Part shown: piece by piece, positions 1 to 11,260 of the stretch
How the letters are laid out: every line of letters starts with the position of its first letter
Position numbering within the stretch: position 1 is the first letter of the stretch
From: Stratiolaelaps scimitus
Lineage: Eukaryota; Arthropoda; Arachnida; Mesostigmata; Laelapidae
Assembly (NCBI GenBank): GCA_019614645.1
Contig: JABWDB010000004.1
Location: forward strand, 14,756,001 to 14,820,000
Direction: 5' to 3'
DNA length: 64,000 bases
Translations under genes and position numbers: made by a program
Notes under the pieces: generated by a model
What the model was told of the DNA's origin: nothing
Databases searched by the model: none
What the model saw: the letters and a program-made list of their open reading frames with translations, nothing else

Positions 1-1673
1 GGTCGAACGTGCTTGACTGTCCTGCCGCGGCCCGTGCGGACGTTGTCTGCCCTGCTTGTTATTGTTGAGAGAGTCAATAAGGGGCAATAGCTGGCTGGTC
101 GGAGGCAACACGAAACCAACGTGATATCGTTACTACTACCACTACCACTACTATTCATTCAACAGACGGCTGTATCGCTCTTGCTATGTCCTGGTCAATG
201 AACCTATTGCATTCTTATTGGCACGTCTGGCTTTCAAACGGACTTTCGAGGCTAACATAGCAATGACGCCATGAAATTCGGATCGAGCCGGGTGCGGTGG
301 GCGCGGACCGAGGATCAGAATATTCCAACTGGCAACTTTCAATGGGCCGGCGGTTCTCTCGCCGACGAGTAAAAGATACTTTACTTTGCGTGCCCTGGCG
401 AATGGTTTTTCGCCGTTCACATCGACGTATGAAGGGCCTCGCAGTCCGACCTCCGTTCCGAGCGCTCGGCTCTGTTCGGCTTACAACCTTCAAATTCCAA
501 GTACTTTCTTTAACTGATTTTATCGTATTTTGCATGAACTCTGCTTCATAACATCAGTAGACGACGACTTGCTACGATGATCAAGCAGTCGTGTTCACAG
601 ACAATTAAATGTATGAAACTGTCTAGTATTTATTGTAATTTATGTCATTAATAAGCAATGATATTACTAATATGAAAAAAAAAACGTTGACTCTCCATGT
701 ATCTAGATTATCAGCTACAATAAATAATGCACAGAAAAGCTTGTTTTAAATATATATATATATATAAGACTTCAGGTATGATCTTCGGTCCGACTTGTTC
801 AAATCACCGCTCCTAAGAATAGCAGTTCGATAGATAAGCAGTGAACAAGTCAGTCGGCGTTCTACGCGGTCGAATACAGCAGCTTGCAGTTATTATAATA
901 TTATTATTATACTTACAACTGTATCCACAAGCCTATAGTATTATATTATATAAACCGCACATCGGGCGTCGGCCAATTCGCCAGCTCGGCCTTCCAGTCA
1001 GATAAACAACGCTGCAGAAAGCAACGAACACGGGAATTTGCGTATTTAAGCGCATTGAAGCAACAAGCCCCTCTGAAATGAGCCTAAGTACTTCTCTGGT
1101 AAGCCACAGATTAGTGGCTTCATGAAATCTGTTGGTCTGAGTCAATGCTTACGACTTGGCCTCGGCTCTGATGGCGGGGTAAGCGCTGATGGGAGACGAG
1201 ATAAACAACATCCACCATGTCCGAAGCCGCGTTCGCGAGTCTGTGTGCCTTGCAGACAACGAACCGTCGGCGGGACTGTAGCAATACATACGACGCATAA
1301 TACCCTCGTCACTTCGCGATTGAGTGCGACAGACTGTGCGCGACTGCGTTCGTACTGTATTCTTCTACGATAACAAATCACTAAATATTCAGAGACTAGG
1401 GGCAGTGTTGCATCCCGTTTAGAAGAGGAAATCCACCACCGGATGTGCACATTATGAAGAAATGGACACAGAGAGGCCCAACAACGCCACCATCCCATCC
1501 ATGTTTAGTAGTCGTTCGAACGTCCGGGAGGGAAGGAGGCGCTTAAGGACAGGAAATTCGACCAATTTCAACTCTTCCTCCCCTTCTCCTTCTTAGGGGA
1601 GTTGGGCCGAGACAGGCGTAGGCCAGCCATGTCCTATTTCTTGTCCATACCGATCTCATCACCGTCCAAAGCA

Positions 1674-1697
1674 TCTCTCTCTCTCTCTCTCTCTCTA
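1674..1697. repeat. (CT)n microsatellite
   Basis: An uninterrupted TC/CT dinucleotide run of about 24 bases. The complementary purine-rich version, (AG)n, follows about 160 bases downstream at 1857-1877. Confidence 0.95.
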
Positions 1698-1856
1698 TCC
1701 CTTACTCATTCATTTCCCTACCTATTTCGATGTCTATTTCACTGTGTGTTGTGACGGCTTCCGCCCTGTTACCCTAGTTCATTATTCCCCTCGAAATGAA
1801 TACAGCGCGTAGCTGAACCAGCGAACAGGAATCCAAAGTTAGCGCGAAAGCTAGAC

Positions 1857-1877
1857 AGAGAGAGAGAGAGAGAGAGA
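1857..1877. repeat. (AG)n microsatellite
   Basis: An uninterrupted AG dinucleotide run inside a purine-rich stretch of the plus strand (about 1850-1925). It is complementary to the CT run at 1674-1697, so the two could pair in a single strand or transcript. Confidence 0.95.
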
Positions 1878-2277
1878 AACAGAGGGAATGGAACATCGCG
1901 AAAAGTGAGAGAGGAAAAGGTCACTTTGTCGTCGAAGTCGTCCCTCGCTTCTTCGTTGTGTTTTAAGGAGAACGATGGCGTCATTATCGACATCGTTCGA
2001 CGGTCCAACCCAGCTCAACCGAGCCGTTTCCCCAGGTTCTCTTCCTCGTTCAACGAGGAAGAGAGCTTTCCTGTCGACAGCCATCTACCCAGCCAGCGTC
2101 TTTCTGACCTCCGCACTCACCATTCCCTCGCTGCTCCTCTGGTCACTAGCGTTGCTCGCTCCGCTTGCTGCTACTGTTCACACTGCCACCGCGTCTGTTA
2201 AGGCCCACAAGCTCCTACAGGTGCGGCAGCGCAGCGGACGGGGCCAGCAGCAGGGGCGGCTATAGTGGTAGCTGTCG

Positions 2278-2293
2278 TAGCAGCAGCAGCAGC
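2278..2293. repeat. (CAG)n trinucleotide run
   Basis: Four to five consecutive CAG units. It is one of about a dozen CAG/CTG tracts in this window, none of them in a recognisable reading frame. Confidence 0.85.
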
Positions 2294-3064
2294 CGCCGGG
2301 CAAGAACTGCCTGGTGCCGGCTGAGAGCCTTAAAGTGACCTCTGCCATCCCCAGCTCCCCACAGAATGCCCCATTACACCCCAATCTCTCCCCTATCTCA
2401 TCACCCCTGCAATTCTCCCCAATTCGTCCCTCGTTTGGCCCTCTTTGTGCTTCTGCTGCTGCACCTTCGCTGCTGGCGGTACTGCCCGTCTGTCTGCCTG
2501 CCTGACCGACCGAACGCCCTCCGGCCCGCACTCGAGGTAATGTCCTCTCGGTCACTTCCATCTCAACGACCGAAGAGCTCCTCAACCGCCGCAGCGGGGA
2601 CCGCCACGTCCGTTTTCTCTTCTTTATCTCAACTCGTCGAAGTAGAGGAAGCGCCCCCACCTCCGCCGCCATCCAGCCACCGGCCCCGACACATCGGTAC
2701 CTTGCTGAACCACCATTTGCAGCTAGGGAACACTGACGGAGTGCAGGACCTATCGAAGGGGGTTGAAGAAGTGGGAGGGGGCCATGAGAGTATATAAGGA
2801 CGAAAGAAAGAACCAATGATGGCGGTGCTGGCGGCCGCGCCGCCACCAGAGCCAGTGATGGCGGTCGGGCCTATACCACTAAAGTAGGAACGAGCAGCCG
2901 TAGTGGCAGTGGCGACAGCACAATGCTTGAGTGTCGAATTGCAATAGAAACCAGTCGTCAAGGTATAGATTAAAACGAGGTACGATACGTGTTTAGTACA
3001 ATGCAATACAGTTGGACAGTCAGACTAGCAGCGAATAGAACACCTGGCCGATGGTTTGCTATGT

Positions 3065-3216
3065 GTAAAGGTGAAGGTACAGCTTTATTGATTTATTAAA
3101 GGAGCTGTGATTTCACAATGCTTAAGCTCTCTTATATGTCATCAGGCAGCGGTGCTCGAACCCGCGGCCTCTGGCTTTCCACAGCCAGAGACTTAGCCGT
3201 CCAAGCAACCGCACTG
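3065..3216 (-). mobile_element. tRNA-derived SINE relic
   Basis: Read on the minus strand this is a tRNA-like body followed by an A/T-rich tail. A polymerase III B-box-like string GGTTCGAGCAC lies at 3152-3162, one mismatch from the GGTTCGANNCC consensus. A 7-bp stem, TCTGGCT paired with AGCCAGA around GTGGAA, sits where the anticodon arm should be. The ends also pair (ATCAG near 3216 with CTGAT near 3140), like an acceptor stem. After the body come roughly 75 bases ending in two AATAAA strings (3084-3089 and 3092-3097), as expected of a SINE tail that borrows a LINE 3' end. A decayed true tRNA gene is less likely, because the T stem is mismatched and the anticodon loop is not canonical. Ends are approximate; I see no clear target-site duplication. 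Confidence 0.6.
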
Positions 3217-3416
3217 ATACTATATACACTATGCATATATACATCTACGTTGGTTCTCAATTTGACATGGGATGTAACGTGAAGGGGCCATATTCATACT
3301 TTGGAGTCGTGCAGAATGAATAGTGCATTACATGCTATTAATAGATACCATAATAGATAACAGGAGGAGGACCACGCCTTGGCCCGGTTTTTCTTGCAGG
3401 TAGCAAATGGAAACCG

Positions 3417-3422
3417 TTTATT
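3417..3422 (-). promoter_or_regulatory. AATAAA polyadenylation signal of the retrotransposon fragment
   Basis: TTTATT on the plus strand, AATAAA on the minus strand, about 30 bases beyond the stop codon of the retrotransposon reading frame at 3454. Its place and strand fit the polyadenylation signal in the element's 3' untranslated end. Further out (about 3340-3360) the unit AATAGATA occurs twice, which could be a short repeated 3' tail. Confidence 0.5.
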
Positions 3423-3453
3423 CAAACATACAGTAGGGCGGGATTTCTAGGGA

Positions 3454-4482
3454 TTATGGGGGGGGGGGTGAGGACGACAATGTTCCGAGGAAGGCGATGG
3501 CATTGCCTCTCTGCACGGCGAGGGACAGCCGCTGCAGGAGGAAAGAGCCAGCGCGCTTGTCCCCGGTGGCGCGGATCAGCCTATGGTAGACCCCCTCGAG
3601 GAAGTTCGCAGTGAGAGGGCCGTGCCCGCCCAAGGTCTCAAAGGCAAGGGGGGAAAACAGGTGGGTTGCTTGGAGAGCGGCGTACTTCCTTAGCTTTGCC
3701 CGTTCCGCACGCGCTACTGCGTAACCGGGGATGGTTGCACAGTGGTTGACATAAGAGGGTGCTAGAGTGTCAACCACAGTGCCGTCCCAAACCAGGTGCT
3801 GCCCTCGATGGAAGGGGACAAGGGTGAGGCCGTCAGGGCGGCGGCCGTCAGAGGTGTCGAGGCCCTGTGGCTCCCTTGTGCAAGGAATACCGGCGGAGTG
3901 GAGGGCCCTCACGAGCGTGTCATTAAGCATCGTGTGTCGCGGATGGCGACCGGCGCTGCGTTCGCACGAAAGACCGTGATGGCCATTCGTTGCGACGGGG
4001 TCCCCGCAACGCTCGCAGCTGTGGGCCGCAACTACAGGGGCCCCGAGGCGAAGGCCCACACAGAAGCGGAGGGAGCGATCGTCTAGAGCAGTACCAAGGG
4101 ACGAGGAGGGCAGCGCGTGGAGCCACGCCCCCGCACCAGGCCTGTCGACAGCCCGGAGGCGAGCTTGGTCAGCAGCGTGTGGCGCAGAGGCCAGGAGGGA
4201 GTCCCGCAGCTCCCGGTGCAGGGCATCGGACCATGCCCGCTGCTTGCTCTGTTTGTCCGGAGGGACCCGAGCGCGGGCGCCCGTCTGGTCAAGGGCAGCT
4301 TCCTGGGAGGCGGAGAAGTGGGCGAGCGCCTCGGGGGGGAGGACTGTAGCGACCATGTCGGCAACCGCCGTGAGCGACGCGGCGTAGCAAACGTCGGCCA
4401 AGCGGCGAACACTGAGAATGCCGAGGCCCCCGAAGCGGACTGGAAGGGTAGCCTGCGACGCCGCCCGCCCGTCCGAAATGTT
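3454..4482 (-). pseudogene. 5'-truncated non-LTR retrotransposon ORF, restriction-like endonuclease part
   Basis: An open frame of 342 codons with no ATG near its start; it begins right after an in-frame TAG (4483-4485) and ends at TAA (3454-3456). Residues about 12-25 read TLPVRFGGLGILSV, a block typical of the region downstream of reverse transcriptase in these elements. A CCHC knuckle follows (Cys156, Cys159, His168, Cys173, spacing C-x2-C-x8-H-x4-C), then Glu204-Pro and RPD at 215-217 with Asp233 in a VWDGTVVDT string, the pattern of the PD-(D/E)XK restriction-like endonuclease. Lys263 and Lys266 lie downstream. The tail holds an ETLGG block and QRLSLAVQRGNA near the end. In intact elements this part nicks the target DNA to prime reverse transcription. 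The polymerase domain is absent, so this is a dead 5'-truncated copy. GC is about 65%, well above the neighbours. The last four residues are prolines from an 11-base G run (3458-3468). The assignment to endonuclease-bearing elements of the R2/NeSL kind is from motif order; the exact clade is not decided. Confidence 0.85.
3458..3468. repeat. G11 homopolymer
   Basis: Eleven consecutive G bases on the plus strand, at the very 3' end of the retrotransposon reading frame, where they encode a run of prolines just before the stop. Its length suggests slippage has changed the original C-terminus. Confidence 0.95.
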
Positions 4483-4766
4483 CTATTCGATCTGCCAATC
4501 TGTGGCAGCACGGTACCCAAGATGATCTCGGTGTCATAATGTTTCTACCGAACTGATTACTAAGGGTACCTTCTTCAGAACATCTTCAGAATGAAATAGA
4601 TAACCCGCCAGACTATGTGGACAACCTTACAAAATAAAGACACCATTATATAATATTTTCGTACATTGACGATTTTAAATACATATGTATTTCATAGTAT
4701 TGTGTCTTAATATATAAATAATCAAAATAATTAACTTCATTGAAATCGATTTACTGAACTTTGAAT

Positions 4767-4787
4767 TATATATATATATATATATAA
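4767..4787. repeat. (TA)n microsatellite
   Basis: About ten TA units in an AT-rich stretch (4640-4860); a short imperfect GA run follows at about 4806-4830. Confidence 0.95.
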
Positions 4788-5380
4788 AAATATATTCAAA
4801 GACAGATAGAGAGAGAGAGAAAAGAGAGCGGTAAACCAAAGCACATAAACATAAATATTTTTGCATTTACACTACAACAATCATATGATCACTAGGAAGA
4901 GTACGGGTACAGTGGATAAGCCGCGTTGATGCCCGACTATTAATAACATTAACTGGTTGCTAATCGATCGGTGTTGTTCATAAATGGATCTTCCGGGCGG
5001 CATTTTCGTCCAACATCGCATCACAGTCCGGCAGCAGCCAAAAGGCTCATAGTTACATTGACAGTTCGTCAGTGCAACCCACTGCTTATTGAACGGTGAT
5101 GGTGCAAGACAGTGTGAGCAGCTTGCGGGCTCTGGTGATCCGACCAGCTTTCCTGGAGCCGTCGTACTAAATGAATCTCGCAGCGGCCAAACACTCTCTT
5201 AGCGTCGTTGGGCCGACGAACGGACGCCGATGGGTTAGCTTGACCGGGCCGAGGTTGAACGAGCCGTAACCAAAGGTTGGCTGTTTGCCTTCGTTCCTGC
5301 CTTCATTCGATCAGCTGGCTAAATGGAATGCCTGCGTGCCCCCCCGTCGACAACATGTTAAAAGCCTATTGGCTCCGGTA

Positions 5381-5398
5381 ACAGCAGCAGCAGCAGCG
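5381..5398. repeat. (CAG)n trinucleotide run
   Basis: About five to six CAG/AGC units in a GC-rich stretch with no supported reading frame. Confidence 0.9.
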
Positions 5399-5984
5399 GA
5401 GCAGGCGGTTGCACCCGCAGCTGCTTGGCGGGCCACGCGACGGCTCGGGTACGCGCGCGGGTTTATCTGCAGAGCTATAAAGCTAACGGTCCAATGAACG
5501 CATTCCGCTGACCCAAAACGCTGAGCAGCGACCAAGCAAGCAACCACCCAACGATGTCAGTCGGCCAGAGGCAGACACGAGGCGGCTACAACGGCTGCTT
5601 GCTTCATTGCCACGAGGGTAACGGGAATGTTGCAACGGCGACGAAAGGAAGCCGATATCGACTCTAACCGCCCCCATAACCGGCTCTCACTCTGACGCCT
5701 GCATTTATGCCTATACCTGTGCCGTCATCGTTTTCATGTGCGGCGCCCGTCCATGGGCCTACTGCCGGCTCAACAGACAAGGTGCGCCAGTGTCTGTTTT
5801 TCTCTCTCTCTCACTCCCTCTTTTCCTTTCTCTGGATCTCTGCGTAAGCCCATATCTATCTGAATATGTGCTCCAACCATGCTTTGCTGGCTCCTACCAT
5901 CACACTAATCTCGAGCTACGGCTTCATGCCGGCGAGGGTAGGGGCGGGCGTCGTGCTGAACAGGGACACCGTTAGCCTCCGTCA

Positions 5985-6007
5985 GCTGCTGCTGCTGCTG
6001 CTGCTGT
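5985..6007. repeat. (CTG)n trinucleotide run
   Basis: Seven consecutive CTG/GCT units on the plus strand. It lies about 600 bases from the CAG run at 5381-5398, in the complementary orientation. Confidence 0.95.
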
Positions 6008-8609
6008 TGTCGTTTTGAATGTAGCTATCAGCAGGTGTGTCACCGGAAGCCGTCGAGGAGCAACTTCCGGCTCCGGGAGCGCAGAGCTGGTCCAACAGCG
6101 TACCACGAGACCACCACTTCTAGCAGCCTGCTTGTAGGCCCCTGTCCTATTCGTCGCGACGAAAGGTACCGTCGGCCGCTTTGCCGGAGAAGAGCCGGGC
6201 AAAGGGGGCAAAGGGCTGGTCGCATTAAGCAACGAAAACGGAAGGAACGCGGAGCGTTCTTTCGTACGGGAGCGATGACGATAAAGTCTTTGGAGTTATT
6301 TTTGCTTCTTCTACTGCTGTCTCCCGTTCCCCTCTATCTATCGCTATTTCGTTCATTCTTCAAAAGTATGAATGTTATCCACACGTGTTAGGTAAGTAAT
6401 GCCGTTGCCATGTTGCGTAACCGAGGTCCTTTCATGCTCGTCGTGTAGTTATCAGCGTCATCCGCTCTCTCGATAGTTCCCTAACTGCCAACTGAAGCCA
6501 TGTGAACGCCTGCGACGCCCTCTACCTCATCTAGATGCTTGGCTAGCTATTTCGTCGACGTCATCTGTACAAGAAACTGGTCGAGCTATTATAGTTGGCA
6601 TGCGCACGCATGCCACTTGCGACACAGCGCCCTGCTGCCGTGTACACTCGGCTGGTCATTGTGTCAAGTTCTTATCCCAGCCATGCATAACGAGCACTTG
6701 AAGTACCATCGTGTGAACGAACACTGGCAACGAACATTGGCCTTCTGTGCCAAAGACCTCATCTCACTCCACGACAGAGCAGCTGAGGGCCAGTGTCATT
6801 CGGTGGTAAGGCCGCGCGGGTGGTGTGCTTTCCAGAGTTACCCGTCGACAGAGCGATTCGAAATGCATGCTGGTTAGCCGTCCAGCCAGCCCTTTGGCCT
6901 GTTCGTTTGGCTCGACAGAGGGCTCCTCTCGCTGTAGCTGGGGTGGGTTCAGTTAACGTTTTTCCCGTTTGACCAAAAGAAAGCATGGCAGAGGCACTGG
7001 GACCCTCGCAGTGGCGCTGGAGCAAGCTGAGAAATAGGGGGCGGGCTACGTGCAGTCTGTGCAGATTGTGCCTTCGCCTACTGCCGACTGCGTTAGGATG
7101 CTTGGCGCGCCATGGTACTGCTGCGACAGCGAAACGAGATACGGTGGAGAGGGTAAGCCCCCGTGTCGGCGACGCCGGCTCCGGCACTGCCGCCCAGACT
7201 GGGGTGGTTGAAAGCATTCTTATGTACGCACTGATGCGGGCCATGCAGTCAGTCACCAGCCATCACCACCGATGGTGTATACACCCTTGGACCATTCCAG
7301 TCCACGCGTGGTGGTGGTGGTTGTGGCCGCGACGGCGTCGACAACAACGGATTTGACGGCGACCGGCGTAATAACGATGACTGTAGGGGTCACCGCAATG
7401 ACAAAAGATGGTGCCACTGACACACGCAGGCGTAGCGGACGGAGAGAACATAGGAGGCGAACACGAAGAGCTGGCGTGCTTCTTCAGCAGCATCATTGTG
7501 ATCCCTATCCCCCGGCGGGTCTATTGATCCCTCTCCCTCCCTTTCTCTCTCTCTCTCCTGCTCTGGCTCTGTACCCATAGCTCATTCGCTGGTTCTATTC
7601 TCTCAACCACTCGCGCTCACCCGCCCTGCTTCCTCGAGATTCGCTTTGGCATGTTCCTACCACATACTAGTACACCCTACCGCTCATCCAGGCTGTATCC
7701 ACCACATCCCATCCGTCCTACAGCCACAAGAGATGACCACTACGACCAGGCCTCCATCTAACTATCTCACGGTCGCTCCGCCCCGTCGCCCATCCATTCG
7801 GCACCAATGTCCGCATAGGTTTTTGTCGAAGCGAGCGAGAGTCGAGGCGCAGATGAGGTTTCCTCTTCTTGCTGCTTCGTGGAGAAATACGGCGCGTTAC
7901 CCTTCAGCGCCGTTTGAGAGAAACCGCTGATACGTATGACACGGTAACTGTTCCACTGAGCTTGCGGAATGCCAAAGGCAGAGAGGAGAGGGTCCGCAGT
8001 CTATCCCCTAACACATGAGCGCGAGCCATAGTCGGCTGGACGTAGTAACAACGACCGAATGATGGACAGTGCCTTGCCCGCACTATCCTCGATGTTATTG
8101 TTGTCGTCTTCGTCATCGTCAGCTGCCGTTGTTTGCCAACTCAATCAGCTTGGTCGTTGCTATTTATTCGTGGAGAGGCTTCTTCATCGGTATCAGGTCT
8201 ATGAGTCGCTGCATACGAGGGCAAAACTGCAGGGGCGATGGTGGCCTATTGCATCGCATCGTCTTCACTCATTCGTGTTGAACAGGGCCGCAGCGTTGTT
8301 TTTACCACGCGACTGTGTGTGTTGGATGGTACGAAAAATAACGCCGATGGTGCATGAGCATGAATGAATGGACAAATGAATAAACAAACGAACTCGCTCG
8401 CTAGTGAGCCAGCTGGCTGACTCTTCCTCTGCGAAGCGGAATAAAGACAAATCAGACATCCACGTCTCTAACCGCTTTTCGAAGGACAGGAAATCCGCCG
8501 TCAGTGCGTCCGTTCGTGACCAAAAGCGCCTTCGAACAGCGAAGGCGACGAGTGCGATGGATGGCAAGCGCGGATGCGCCATCGCTACGCATCGAACAAA
8601 GATCGGTGT

Positions 8610-8643
8610 CACAATCGCCGCGACAGCGGTGGCGGCGATTGTG
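8610..8643. other. perfect 12-bp GC-rich hairpin
   Basis: CACAATCGCCGC (8610-8621) is exactly complementary in reverse to GCGGCGATTGTG (8632-8643), with a 10-base loop. Nothing around it identifies a function: no poly-T tract, and no gene end is recognised. Confidence 0.7.
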
Positions 8644-9489
8644 TGCCGCAGACCGCGTGATGTGCTGCAGTTAGCAGCGAGGTGGGTGGATACCAAGGCC
8701 GTCGATAAACTGAGAGGCGGGTTTTGTTGGCACAACTGCTAAACGCATTCGTTCCTCACCCTGTGAAGAGGCAACGCGTAGCAAGGCGACTTGCCTCGGC
8801 GGCATCAACCCCTCTACCGCTTCGGGGGCCTTCTGCAGCGCGAACGAGAGAACTCGTCCATTGTTGACGATGATTTCGACTGGGGGGCGCCGATAGTACA
8901 ATACAATCCTCCCGTCCAGAGCAGACTGCGCTTGCGCAAAAACGACTGGAAACGAGACATGGCGACCGTTGAGGCGTGAAAAACGTAGGCCTGCCCGGTC
9001 GCTCGGTCAGTCGGTGAATTCGATTTTGAGAGGGTCCAGCCAGTCATGCAAAGCATCCGTCAATACGCTCTGCATCCAATACATATACACACACACCCAA
9101 ACACGACACAAGCATCATTGCAGATACCCACAGTCAACGAAGAAAGATGATATCAATATATGGCTAGAAGCGGCTTTTCTTACAACATTTCGATTCGTAT
9201 GCATACGCATCCCCTGGGACGCATACATAGGTTGAGAGACGCTGAAAGAAAGCACATACAAAACGAGTGGACACTGAGGCGATTTGAACGCTATTTCAAT
9301 TGGTTGATGGCCCAGCGGAACGTTCATTTCACACATAGAGAATGCACCCCACCCTGAGCGGAAGGGGGACTAGCTCTGGCGGAGGATGGTGGCACCCTAC
9401 TGCACGAACCCATTATAAAATAGACGTAATTAATTGAAAACACACGAACATCAAGCGGAGCAAGCCAGCAAGCTAGAGAGAGGAAGAGC

Positions 9490-9504
9490 GGGGGGCCGGG
9501 GGGG
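9490..9504 (+). other. G-rich cluster, possible quadruplex
   Basis: Six G bases, CC, then seven G bases on the plus strand. Each run can supply two G-triplets, so a four-stranded G structure is possible by composition. No function is evident. Confidence 0.4.
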
Positions 9505-9766
9505 AGAGGATACAGGGAGCAAGGCCCGACCAAAGGAGTGTAGCTGGGGATCCGCAGACGTGGTTGGGGCTGTTTAATTCGATAGCAATAATCCTAGTCG
9601 TGGGCTCATGCGTTCCACGGACTCGTGGTAATCATGCGATGATATGTAGAGGATAATTAGCAGGCTCGTGGGCGGAAAGCCCCCTCACCAGTTCTCCTCT
9701 ATTCCTCCTGGAAGCCCCTTCCACGATCCGCGATGCGCTGCACAGCTGAATCGAGGCCACCGCACA

Positions 9767-9769
<3 letters not shown>

Positions 9770-9800
<31 letters not shown>
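9770..9800. repeat. (TA)n microsatellite
   Basis: A pure TA run of about 31 bases. Confidence 0.97.
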
Positions 9801-9803
<3 letters not shown>

Positions 9804-10298
9804 ACGATGTCCAATATTATGTTGTTTTAATATCGGACAAGATTAAGGAACCTTGACTGGCTACAATTGTGTATTACGTGGCTGTGTTTTGCTATAAATA
9901 CACTGCGACCTGGGTATCGATACGAAAATGGGTGGTACTATATCTCGATATGCGTAGGATATGCTGATTCATGGCTACTTCCTAATTTCAGGGCGGTTTG
10001 CTATTCCACGTCCTTGCGACCAGTTTCTCATCTGTGTGATATGATATACAATATCTTCGCCGCTTGGCGTTCATACCACCGCCGTTCTGTAACTGTTTAC
10101 CACAACCTCTATATTTCAGAGTTGTGTGTTACATATACATACGCACGCTGGCACGACATACCATATCAACTAAACAGCATCACAATGTTCAACATTAGTG
10201 ACACCGGCATCATCACTGCTCCAGATGACGCAAATTGTTCCTTGCAGACAAAAGCTACACGATTTCATTTCGTCTCGATTCCAACCCACGGGTGCCGT

Positions 10299-10390
10299 CA
10301 CTGTTTATGATAGCACCATAAACAGTGGTGCTAACGTACGAACGATGGAGCACCATCGTACGCACGTATTAGTGGTCACGTATTAGCCTT
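10299..10390. other. cluster of overlapping hairpins and a direct repeat
   Basis: CACTGTTTATG (10299-10309) pairs with CATAAACAGTG (10317-10327) around a 7-base loop. TAGCACC (10311-10317), which lies mostly in that loop, is also complementary to GGTGCTA (10327-10333), so the two foldings compete. Next, the segment at 10335-10348 pairs with CCATCGTACG (10353-10362) with a 4-base bulge. Then CACGTATTAG occurs twice, about 14 bases apart, ending near 10386. I cannot tell whether this is a transcribed structured RNA or remains of a small palindromic transposon. Confidence 0.6.
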
Positions 10391-10933
10391 CTTGACGGCC
10401 CATTGACGATTGATGAATTAGCCTGTCACGGTTACATATGCCGCGCATCGTGTCCGGCAGAACGAATGGAACGCCATCGGGCAAGATTAATACAAACCAA
10501 TATTACGCTAAGTTGCATCAGCCACGAAAGTAGCAAATAGAGGTTCGCCTCAGGGAGCATAGTAATTCGTCTAAGGGGACAACAGCAGCAGCGGCCAAAG
10601 ATACTGTAGGAATATCGTCGATAGCTGCATAGACGAGGCCGGAATAGTTTGTACGTAGTATGTATCCCTGATAAGGAAAAGGCGCAGGTGAATAGCGGCT
10701 TGGCTAGAGTCGACAGGACGGGGAGGAACAGCGTCTGGCTTTTCTTTTGCGCGTCAACGGGAAAACGAACGTGGCCGAACTCGACGCGAATCTACATAGG
10801 CCGAACTCAATGGATGGCGTGCTAATGCTGGGTATTATGCGAGCTGCCGGATTTTGAATTGAGCATGTCTTTACCTCACACCTTGTACCTATCCGCCTTG
10901 GTACAGATGCTGTACGTTTAGGTGGTGACGATG

Positions 10934-10956
10934 TATATATATATATATATATATAT
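10934..10956. repeat. (TA)n microsatellite
   Basis: A pure TA run of about 23 bases. Confidence 0.97.
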
Positions 10957-11260
10957 CGAAAACGACACTGTGAAATACAATAAGGGATCAATAGCCATTT
11001 GTTTTTCATCTGAGAGGCGGGAGTCAACATCATTCGTCTGTCTCAATGCGACGCTCGCTGTCCAACCAGTCAAGTGATGAATGAAGCCAATTGTCCACTA
11101 AGCATTGTTATTACATTGTATCTATTTACTAGTGAACCTCTAGTAGGTTTCTTTGATCTCCGTGTGGATCAGAATACGTTGCCGTCTGTGCTGCACCTGC
11201 TTCATGACCGCAATGATTGGCGAGCAGATTGGCGGATACACTGATCTTGGCAAAAACCAT

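Larger units (their letters stand above)
1..3060. other. non-coding stretch, no gene recognised
   Basis: I see no recognisable gene here. The first 550 bases are open in several frames on both strands, but none reads like a known protein. A short TA run sits at 751-766, a CT run at 1674-1697, an AG run at 1857-1877 and a CAG run at 2278-2293. From about 2100 to 2900 the DNA is GC-rich, and a 222-codon minus-strand frame (2178-2846) is open there; its product is low-complexity and Arg/Ala/Gly-rich with no family signature, so I do not call it. A TATATAAGG string lies near 2790 on the plus strand with no convincing gene after it. Confidence 0.6.
4541..11260. other. non-coding stretch with microsatellites and hairpins
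   Basis: No recognisable gene. The stretch holds TA runs (4767-4787, 9770-9800, 10934-10956), a CAG run (5381-5398), a CTG run (5985-6007), a CT-rich patch near 7540, a perfect GC-rich hairpin (8610-8643), a G-rich cluster (9490-9504) and a cluster of overlapping hairpins (10299-10390). The frames of 100-165 codons around 6040-7260 and 8060-8740 overlap one another on both strands and have no family signature. Confidence 0.6.

Noticed and set aside
2786..2796. TATATAAGG string as a promoter
   Set aside because: No supported gene follows.
2178..2846. 222-codon minus-strand frame
   Set aside because: Low-complexity Arg/Ala/Gly-rich product in a GC-rich, CAG-containing stretch; opposite-strand frames are equally open.
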